This document shows positions 56,641 through 64,000 of a DNA stretch of 64,000 nucleotides, piece after piece. The notes under the pieces are model-generated. The model searched no databases and had not been told where the DNA came from. It saw only the letters and a list, made by a program, of their open reading frames with translations. The position numbers and the translations under genes are program-made. How positions within the stretch are numbered: position 1 is the stretch's first letter; every line of letters begins with the position of its first letter. The stretch comes from Corylus avellana (lineage: Eukaryota > Streptophyta > Magnoliopsida > Fagales > Betulaceae): contig NC_081547.1 in assembly GCF_901000735.1 (NCBI RefSeq), forward strand, positions 13,837,529-13,901,528. The letters are read 5' to 3'.

Positions 56641-57393
56641 ACTTGGTCGGGACATTTTCATAATTTAGAGTTATATATATATATATTGAAACATGTGAAA
56701 TTAAGCTCCTTTAACTCAAATTCTTTGATCGGCTGACCAAGGTCCTTCACCAAAACCACTTTATTATTATTATTATTATTAGTTTTTTGTCCTCTTTGTC
56801 TTTCTGAACCAAAGATAGTAGATGAAACTTCTTCTTCCTTTAATCTTTTTTTTTTTCTCTTACTAATCCAAACATAGCAAGCGAAACGTCTTCTTCTTCT
56901 TCTTCTTCTTCTCAAATTGCTGAGCCAAGAACTGAACGGTGGCGCTGACAATTTCGGTGGAAGTGCTAGTGAGATGGGATGGTACTAGACAGAATCGCAA
57001 GGATGGCATGGAGTGGTGGTTTGATAGTGCATGGGGAGAGAATATTCTACCCCCATGGCCGGCCACTTTGTATAGTGGCAAAGAGTGTAATTTTCACTTA
57101 TTGCCTACTTCCTTGTTAGACTCGGATTTTCAATCCTAGTCCCACATTGCTTATTTTCCTTGTTCTCTTAGGACCCCAATATTATAAATAGAGGTGCCAT
57201 AAGAGAAACAATGGACTAATTCAAAAGTTTGTGATTTTGTGAAAACAGAACATACTCCACTCTCCATAGAGTAATACACAGCCTAAGAAAAGATTTTCTC
57301 TTTCAAAGTGTTGCTTCTAGTTTTCTCTATTTCTTCAGAAAATTATGTGAGCCAACACTCACAGTCATATTCAGTCATCAAAGAAAAGATCTA
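56641..57393. other. Mosaic of simple repeats and a promoter-like segment
   Basis: (TA)n at 56675, (TTA)n at about 56760-56781 and (TCT)n at about 56888-56913. From about 57040, TCCCACATTGCTTA (57140) and TATTATAAATAGAG (57179) suggest the U3/R part of an unidentified LTR. No gene is firm. Confidence 0.4.
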
Positions 57394-57657
57394 ATGGATG
57401 AATTTTCTCCTCAATTGTTCAAAGATCTTGAAGTTCTTAATGAATTTCAAGATTACCAAGGAGTTCTTCATGAACACAATGGAGAACATCTTCACCAACG
57501 ACATAAAGAACGCGATGAAGATGAGATAAGTATTGACTCATACCTCGAGTACGCAAGCTTGCTAGAACTTCATCTACTCAACCCCACACCATGGGAAAAA
57601 CGGATGCACACTCCTATGCCCCAATGCCTAGGAGATGCCAAAGCTACATGTAAGTAA
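57394..57657 (+). CDS. Hypothetical acidic protein, 87 residues
   Basis: ATG at 57394 follows a TATA-like element by about 200 bp. The product is acidic and histidine-rich in its first half (HNGEHLHQRHKERDEDE). I do not recognise it. A GTAAGTAAT donor-like site lies at 57651, so it could be the first exon of the Harbinger-type remnant downstream or part of an LTR element. It may also be chance. Confidence 0.25.
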   Translation: MDEFSPQLFKDLEVLNEFQDYQGVLHEHNGEHLHQRHKERDEDEISIDSYLEYASLLELHLLNPTPWEKRMHTPMPQCLGDAKATCK

Positions 57658-57779
57658 TCTAACTTATGTGTTTGTCTTGAATCTAAACATGTTTGTCTTG
57701 ATGGCAAAAGATCTTGGGGATTGTGTTTTATTCCACTGTGTAAAAATAATTTTTTTTTAAAATTTACACAAACAATCCC

Positions 57780-58060
57780 AACAAGACTCGAGGGTAGGAA
57801 AGCCACAAAAGAGCGATTGAACAAACAAAAGAACAAAGATAATGGTGATGAGATTGTCATGGGATTACTAACTCAAATGAACAAAAGAACAGTGATAGCA
57901 ACTGAGAGGGAACTGCAACTTATGGAAAGAGCAGGTGCTTGAGAGGATGAAAGGATTCGAGTTGAAGAAGAGAAGATTTGACTTAAGCAAAGTAAGTTTT
58001 GAGTTAAGGAGGGCAAAATTATTCTCACAGATACAAGTGACTTGTTTGAATTTCAAAGAT
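57780..58060 (+). pseudogene. Harbinger-type ORF1 (NAM-associated C-terminal domain) remnant
   Basis: RLEGRKATKERLNKQKN, MGLLTQMNKRTVIATEREL and, after a frame change near 57940, FELKKRRFDLSKVSFEL then ILTDTSDL. These match in order the C-terminal helix-rich region of plant PIF/Harbinger ORF1 (trihelix/Myb-like) proteins and their domesticated relatives. It is frame-shifted and cut off at 58084 by a TRIM. DNA-binding N-terminus not seen. Confidence 0.65.
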
Positions 58061-58084
58061 AATATATTCATATCTGACAAATGG

Positions 58085-58410
58085 TGTAACGACCTAGGAA
58101 AAACCCTAGTCACATCTGCGTTTTCACCCCAAAAGGATTAGTTAATTTGAAACTTTCCTGGAATTTCTTACAAAGCTTAGTTTCACCAAGTAACTAGGAA
58201 ATGTGGGTCTCACTCATAACTATCTTTATAAACCACCCACTCTATGTGGGCTACTCATCTTTCGAATATGGGAATGAGGTGTTACAAACTTCTCCTCTTA
58301 AATTTCTGATATCCTCGTTTGGGCAACGTCATGTAGTGCTACACTATCATATGGCCTGGAGTATTAGGTGGGTATGATATCATTTCTAACGACTCATGAA
58401 AACGATGGGA
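58085..58410 (-). mobile_element. TRIM copy 2, partial
   Basis: On the minus strand: LTR 58286-58085 (TGTAAC...GTTACA, 202 bp) preceded by the internal region 58383-58287. A decayed PBS (ATGATATCATAC, 58383-58372) and a few tens of bases of the second LTR lie at 58384-58410. Same family as 52656-53171. The rest of the 5' LTR is missing. Confidence 0.8.
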
Positions 58411-58872
58411 TTCAGCCCAAAAACCAAAGTGACTATATTATAGGTGAGTATTCCAAACCCGATAAAAAAAAAACATATTACTTGTGTTTTGCAGCAAATG
58501 TCGCTTGCAACAGAATGGAAGAACGGAGCACAAAACTCCTTATCCTCAGCAATGCAAAGCTTGTTGACAGTGCCAAGGAGACAGCAAAGAACTCCTTTTC
58601 ACTTTGCCGCCATAAGGGTCAAGTGGAAGCAGAAAATGATGAGAGGGAGGAGGCAAAAATGTCCTCAGATGCGAACAAGATTCAAGTACAAACCCCGCAT
58701 GGTCCAAATCCGTCGAAAATGAAACACAGTGTTGATATAAAGGTGCAATATTCAGATCCCAATTAAAGCCAACATTATACTGAAGGGGACCAAGAGTGTG
58801 CCGTTTCGAAGAAGGAAGAAGATCAACATTGGCGAATTGCTCTAGTCTCATCCCCTAGATAGCCCTATACAT
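58411..58872. other. Unassigned sequence
   Basis: Short open frames exist on both strands (for example 58368-58766 and 58851-58546) but none matches a family I know, and they overlap. No call. Confidence 0.3.
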
Positions 58873-59243
58873 GGACAGTAACTCGAGGACGGGTTTTTCG
58901 GAAGTAGAGGAGAATGATGTAGGACAAGTTAACAGACTAAACGGTTTGTCGGGTCCATCGGACAATAATTAATTAATTACTCATCAAGAATGAAGTCCAA
59001 TAAGGAAATAAGAGATTAATTGACAGATTGTGTTTTACAAGATATTCGGCATAATATCTTCTTTAATTCTCCTGATTTTCCATCTAGGAGATTCTCATTA
59101 TTAGTCTTTCTTCGGCACTAAGTATTTCCATATATTTGGAAATGCTTTGTGCCGAAGTAATCCCATAATTATTATATTCTGCTTCTTTATTTTATTTCTT
59201 TTCTTGGGTGATTTTATCCTCTAGTAGCTTTAGGGTTTCATTA
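58873..59243 (+). mobile_element. Ty3/gypsy 3' end and start of its LTR
   Basis: AACTCGAGGACGGGTTTTTC then GGAAGTAGAGGAGAATGATG is the typical end of a gypsy internal region with its polypurine tract. TGTAGGACAAGTTAACAG (58918) is the likely LTR start. The LTR is interrupted at 59244 by the tandem array. Confidence 0.65.
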
Positions 59244-59438
59244 TGTTAGAAGTGTTGTGAGTGAGTGTTAGAAGTGTTATTGTCATTAGGGTTTAGGGGT
59301 AGTTTGGTCTTTGCGTCTTTAGATTTAGTCTATATATTGTGATGTTTGTATTAAGGTTTTACAAGTTGAATGAACAAGAGGCACTAGCCTCCATTCTCTC
59401 TTCTTCCTTTCAAACTCCCCTTCCTACAAATATTAACA
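59244..59438 (+). repeat. Array LTR 1 with intact PBS
   Basis: TGTTAGAAGTGTTGTGAGTG ... AATATTAACA, followed by TGGTATCAGAGC (59439-59450), an exact initiator tRNA-Met PBS. No polypurine tract precedes it, so this is the outer left LTR. Confidence 0.9.
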
Positions 59439-60129
59439 TGGTATCAGAGCGTGTTTCGATTCTTGGATAATTTATCGTTGGGTTTTTCTCTTGTTGCCAG
59501 CAACACTGACTGTGTGGGAATTAGCCCACACGGGTAGTACCTTCGACAAGCTCCATAGAGCAGTTTTGTTGTGTTTTGTAGTGACCGAAATACCTCTAGT
59601 GAAGAAAAAAAAAAACCAGCATTGTTGTTGCTGCTGAAATGCGAGTTCTTGTTGCTGGGTGTGATGTTCGGCATGTTCTGTGGTGGCCAGAGTGTTATGT
59701 GGTGGCCAGAAAAGTTCCAGCGGCCATCAAAAAGAAAAAAGAAATTCGACGATTTGATGTTTTGTTGTTGAAAAGTTAACTTGTGGCCTTTTATTGGTTA
59801 TGTAGCCACTGTTTTTGGAGTGGTTGGAGTTTCCTGTCTTCTCTAATGAGTTTCGGCAAGCTCCGGTGAGCTCCGGCGAGCTCCGGCAAGTCTCCAATTA
59901 TTGTTTATATTATGTTTTCATTCTTTTTCTTCTATTTTTGGTTCTGCCAGTGTGTTCTACTCGTCCACAGCCAGTTTTGAAGCTCCGGCGTGTTTCCAGC
60001 GAATCTCCCACGAAGCTCCGGCAAATTTTATTTTATTTTATATATTTATTTTTTCAGTAGCTATTTTTTCAGCGAATCTTGTTGGTTAATCATGTCAAAA
60101 AAAATTGTTGTTTGTTTGTTGTTGGTGAT

Positions 60130-60345
60130 TGATGTATCCGACCGACCTTGGATTCTCCGGCTAGAACTGATCAAGTGATCGTTGCATCCGACCGGCCATG
60201 GTGTTTTACAGCGAGAACCAATCCCAAGATCATCGTATCCAATCGGCCTTGGATTCTTCGGCGATAACCAATCAATTGATCATTGCATCCAACTGGCCTT
60301 GGTATTTTTCGGCGAGAACCGATCAAATGGTTGTTCAAGTTTTCG
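60130..60345 (+). repeat. About 50-bp minisatellite in internal region 1 of the array
   Basis: Four degenerate units of ATCCGACCGGCCTTGG + ATTCTCCGGCGAGAACC + GATCAAGTGATCGTTGC type at about 60136, 60186, 60237 and 60287. Equivalent blocks occur at about 61385-61585 and 62585-62745 with differing unit numbers. Confidence 0.8.
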
Positions 60346-60554
60346 ACGAGTTTTTAGACCGGCATTAAAGTTTTATTTAATTAATTATCTTATTATTTGT
60401 ATTGTGAACTTCAAGCTGTTCCAGCTTGAAGGGGAGTATTGGTATTGGTGTATGCTTTTCTAGTTTTTTTTTTTTTTTTTTTTGGTTCTTTTTCATTTAC
60501 ATGTATCTTCCAAGCTGGATTCATATTATGTATATGCTCCTGGTTGAGGGGGAG

Positions 60555-60749
60555 TGTTAGAAGTGTTGTGAGTGTGTGTTAGAAGTGTTATTGTCATTAG
60601 GGTTTAGGGGTAGTTTGGTCTTTGTGTCTTTAGGTTTAGTCTATACATTGTGATATTTGTATTAAGGTTTTATAAGTTGAATGAACAAGAGGCACTAGCC
60701 TCCATTCTCTCTTCTCCCTCTCAAACTCCCCCTCCTACAAATATTAACA
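60555..60749 (+). repeat. Array LTR 2 with mutated PBS
   Basis: Preceded by TTGAGGGGGAG and followed by TGGTATCAAAGC (one G to A change). Confidence 0.9.
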
Positions 60750-61809
60750 TGGTATCAAAGCGTGTTTCGATTCTTGGATAATTTATCGTTGGGTTTTTCT
60801 CTTGTTGCCAGCAGCACTACCCGTGTGGGCTTCTAGAAGCTTCATAGAGAAGTTTTGTTGTGTTTTGTAGTGACTGGAATACCTCCGGTGAAGAAAAAAA
60901 AAAAACTAGCATTGTTGTTGCTGCTAGAATGCGAGTTCTTGTTGCTGGGTGTGATGGCCTGCATGTTCTGTGGATGTCGGAGTGTTATATGGTGGCCAGA
61001 AAACTTGCAGTGGCCATTAGAAAGAAAAAACAAAAAACAAAAATCCGGCGGTTTGATGTTTTGTTGTTGCAAAGTTAATATGTGGCCCTCTATTGGTTCT
61101 GTAGCCACAGTTTTTGGAGTGGTCAGAGTTTTCTGTCTTCTCCAGCAAGTTTCGGCGAGCCACCAGTTACAGTTTCTGTTATGTTTTTCACTATTTTTCT
61201 CCCATTCTGCCGGTGTATTCTACTTGTCCCGACCAATGTTGAAGCTTCGACGTCTTTCCGGTGAATCTCCGGCGAAACTTTAGCAAATTTTATTTATTTA
61301 TTTATTTTCCAATAGCTGTTTTTCCGGCAAATCTTGTTGGTTAATCATGTGAAAAATTTGTTGTTTGTTTGTTGTTGGTGATTGATGTATCTGACCGGCC
61401 TTGGATTCTCCGGCGAGAACCCATCAAGTGATTATTGCATCCGACCGTCCTTGGTATTTTATAGCGAGAACCAATCCCAAGATCGTTGTCTCTGACCGAC
61501 CTTGGATTCTCCGGCGAGAACCGATCAAGTGATCGTTGCATCTGACCAGCCTTGGTGTTTTTGACGAAAACCGATCAAATGCTTGTTCAAGTTTTTGACG
61601 AGTTTTTTGACCGGCTTTGAAGTTTTATTTAATTATATTGTTGTTTCTATTATGAACTCCAAGCTATTCCAGCTTGAGGGGGAGTGTTGGTGTTGGTGTA
61701 CGTTTTTCTAATTATTGTTTTACGTTTTTCTAGTTTTTTTTTTCTTTTCATTTACTTGTATCTTCCAAGCAAGATTCATATGATGTATATGCTCCAACTT
61801 GAGGGGGAG

Positions 61810-62003
61810 TGTTAGAAGTGTTGTGAGTAAGTGTTAAAAGTGTTATTGTCATTAGGGTTTAGAGGTAGTTTGGTCTTTATGTCTTTAGGTTTAGTGTATA
61901 TATTGTGATGTTTATATTAAGGTTTTACAAGTTGAATGAACAAAAGGCACTAGCCTCCATTCTCTCTTCTCCATCTCTAACTCCCCTCCTACAGATATTA
62001 ACA
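61810..62003 (+). repeat. Array LTR 3 with intact PBS
   Basis: Preceded by CTTGAGGGGGAG and followed by TGGTATCAGAGC. Confidence 0.9.
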
Positions 62004-62974
62004 TGGTATCAGAGCGTGTTTTGATTCTTGGATAATTTATCGTTGGGTTTTTCTCTTGTTAGCGGCAGAATTGCCTGTGTGGGCATGGCCCACACGGGCA
62101 GTACCTTTGAGAAGCTCCATAGAGTAGTTTTGTTGTGTTTTGTGGTGACTGGAATACTTTCGGTGAAGAAAAAAAAACTAGCATTGTCGTTACTGCTGGA
62201 ATGCGAGTTCTTGTTCCTAGGTGTGATGGCCAACATGTTCTGTGGTGGCCGAAAAAGTTGCATCGGCCATCCGAAATAAAAAAAAAAAAAAAATTCCGGC
62301 GATTTGATGTTTAGTTGTTGAAAAGTTAATATGTGGCCCTCTATTGATTCTGTAACCACTGTTACTCTTTCTGTTATGTTTTTCACTTTTTTTTTTCTTC
62401 TGTTTTTGGTTCTGCCGGTCTGTTCTTCTTGTCCCTGGCTAGTTTTGAAGCTCCGGCATGTTTCCAACGAATCTCCGGCAAAGCTCCCACAATTTTTTTT
62501 TTTTTTTTTCCAGTAGCTGTTTTTTTGGCAAATTTTGTTGGTTAATCATGTGAAAAATTTGTTGTTTGTTTGTTGTCGATGATTGATGTATCCGACCGGC
62601 CTTGGTGTTTTACGGCGAGAACCAATCCCAAGATCATTGTATCTGACCAGCCTTGGATTCACCGGCGAGAATCGATCAACTGATTGTTGCATCCGACTGG
62701 CCTTGGTGTTTTTTGGCGATAACCGATCAAGTGGTTGTTCAAGTTTCGTACAAGTTTTTCGATCGGCGTCGAAGTTCTATTTTATTTTCTTGTTGTTTGT
62801 ATTGTGAACCCCAAGCTGTTCCAGCTTGAGGGGGAGTGTTGGTGTTGGTGTTGGTGTATGTTTTTCTAGTTGTAGTTTTATGTATTTCTAGTTTTTTTTT
62901 TAGTTTTTTTTTTTATTTACTTGTATCTTCCAAGCTGGATTCATATGATGTATATGCTTCAACTTAAGGGGGAG

Positions 62975-63169
62975 TGTTAGAAGTGTTGTGAGTGAGTGTT
63001 AGAAGTGTTATTGTCATTAGGGCTTTGGGATAATTTAGTTTTTGAGTCTTTAGGTTTACTCTATATATTGTGATGTTTGTATTAGGGTTTTACAAGTTGA
63101 ATAAACAAGAGGCACTAGCCTCCATTCTCTCTTCTCCCTCTCAAACTGCCCCTCCTACAAATATTAACA
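62975..63169 (+). repeat. Array LTR 4 with mutated PBS
   Basis: Preceded by CTTAAGGGGGAG and followed by TAGTATCAAAGC (two G to A changes). Confidence 0.9.
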
Positions 63170-63514
63170 TAGTATCAAAGCGTGTTTCGATTCTTGGATA
63201 ATTTATAGTTGGGTTTTTCTCTTGTTGACTGCAGCACTGCTCTTGTGGGCTTTGCCCACAAGGGTAGTACCTTCGAGAAGATCCATAGAGCAGTTTTGTT
63301 GTGTTTTGTGATGATCAGAATACCTCCAATGAAGAAAAAAAAAGAAAAACCATTATTGTCGTTGTTGTTGGAATGCGAGTTCTTGTTGCTGGGTGTGATG
63401 GCTAGCATGTTCTATAGTGGCCGGAAAAGTTGCAGCGGCCATCGTTCAAAAAAAAAAAAAAAAAAATCCGGTGATTTGATGTTTGTTGTTGAAAAGTTAA
63501 TATGTGGCCCTCTT

Positions 63515-64000
63515 TTCAAGCGAGTTTCGCTTACTTGGCGTCAATCCCCTGTAGAAATATTGAACAATCGTCTCATTCTCAAACTCGTAGGGTGGGCACT
63601 TCATAGTAAGCTCTTTAAAGTTCTCCCAGCTATCGGTGAATCTCTCCCCCTCTTTCTGCCTAAAATTTGTGATCTGTAGACGGAGATCATTGATTTTGGA
63701 AATTGGGAAGAATTTGTGGTAAAACTTGTTCTGCAACATTTCCCAAGAGGTGATAGATCCAGGTCTATTGTTGAGTAGCTAGGATTTCGCCCTATCATGT
63801 TGGGAAAAAGGAAATAGCCGAAAACGCAGCAATTTTGCCGGGACATTTTGCGCATTACCAAATTCGCACACTTCCAATAATGTTATCACATGAACATATG
63901 GATCTTCGCTCTCTAACCCTCTAAATGAAGGAAGGGAATTGATCACACTTGGCTTCAACTCGAAGCGAGTGGCATTAGTAGCTAGCAGCACTATACATGA
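63515..64000 (-). pseudogene. Athila-like Ty3/gypsy Gag (Retrotrans_gag), partial, one nonsense codon
   Basis: On the minus strand the frame enters at the window edge: FELKPSVINSLPSFRG, EDPYVHVITLLEVCEFG, LLRFRLFPFSQHDRAKS, then a TAG at 63781-63779, then in the same phase LLNNRPGSITSW, FYHKFFPISKINDLRLQI, REKEGERF-like sequence and QYFYRGL. The stop replaces the Trp that follows AKS in related Gags. Similarity ends near 63515, where array sequence begins. Retroelement capsid protein; the rest lies outside the window. Confidence 0.88.

Larger units (their letters stand above)
59244..63514 (+). mobile_element. Head-to-tail array of a non-coding LTR element (four LTRs, four internal regions)
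   Basis: LTRs start at 59244, 60555, 61810 and 62975, each about 195 bp, each followed by a tRNA-iMet PBS and a non-coding internal region of about 0.97-1.12 kb ending in a polypurine tract (TTGAGGGGGAG). Neighbouring units share one LTR. No gag, pol or env sequence is detected. The fourth internal region is cut at about 63514, where an unrelated gag begins. The unit fits a TRIM/SMART-like non-autonomous element. The array would arise by unequal recombination between LTRs or by tandem reverse transcription products. Confidence 0.9.

Noticed and set aside
59244..63514. CRISPR-like array or satellite DNA
   Set aside because: The repeats are about 195 bp with TG...CA ends, followed by PBS and preceded by purine tracts, and the spacers are homologous to each other; this is a tandem LTR element.

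Overview
This window looks like part of a draft assembly of a flowering plant, most likely a woody eudicot. It is AT-rich. The two host genes are intron-rich, with GT-AG splice sites, and match dicot families. Nearly everything else is plant retrotransposon sequence: Ty3/gypsy, Ty1/copia, L1-type LINEs, TRIMs and MITEs. Five runs of N (6452-6551, 13355-13454, 17520-17619, 26638-26872, 42632-42731) divide it into six contigs. A Fagales origin is only a guess.

Layout. 1-17.5 kb holds nested LTR elements of a Gag-only, non-autonomous type, called A, B, C and E here, plus a dead copia fragment (7.8-9.1 kb). The Gag-like proteins share an N-terminal CCHC zinc knuckle. Element B keeps a perfect tRNA-Asp primer-binding site. 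19.06-25.0 kb (+) carries the first 14 coding exons of an FHA-domain AAA-type ATPase. 25.6-31.0 kb is a nearly intact LINE (LINE1), followed by a decayed copia element (31.0-33.8 kb). 34.4-55.0 kb (-) carries the first six coding exons of a type II H+-pyrophosphatase (AVP2). Its introns hold three more LINEs, nested fragments, a complete TRIM and three MITEs. 55.6-58.9 kb is a mosaic: a DNA-transposon end with a GC-rich minisatellite, a Harbinger-type ORF1 remnant, a second TRIM and a gypsy 3' end. 59.2-63.5 kb is a head-to-tail array of one short non-coding LTR element, with four LTRs and four internal regions. The window closes inside an Athila-like gag on the minus strand with one nonsense codon.

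Two structural conclusions come from reading across features. First, the contig 13455-17519 appears to be placed backwards. Flipping it turns two puzzling pieces into one ordinary element (E) inserted in the gag of element C, with a 5-bp target duplication (CTACT/CTACA) and gag frame continuing in phase across the site. Second, the two host genes converge and both lose their 3' halves on either side of LINE1, which contains an N gap and has unrelated sequence at its two ends. A false scaffold join inside LINE1 is the simplest explanation, so the apparent truncations may not be biological.

The two host genes are unrelated in function: a probable organelle or membrane-associated AAA protein and a Golgi/endomembrane proton pump. 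The most unusual sequence pattern is a set of quasi-palindromic GCGATCGAGCGC-type motifs that recurs in LTRs, leaders and 3' regions of otherwise different elements.
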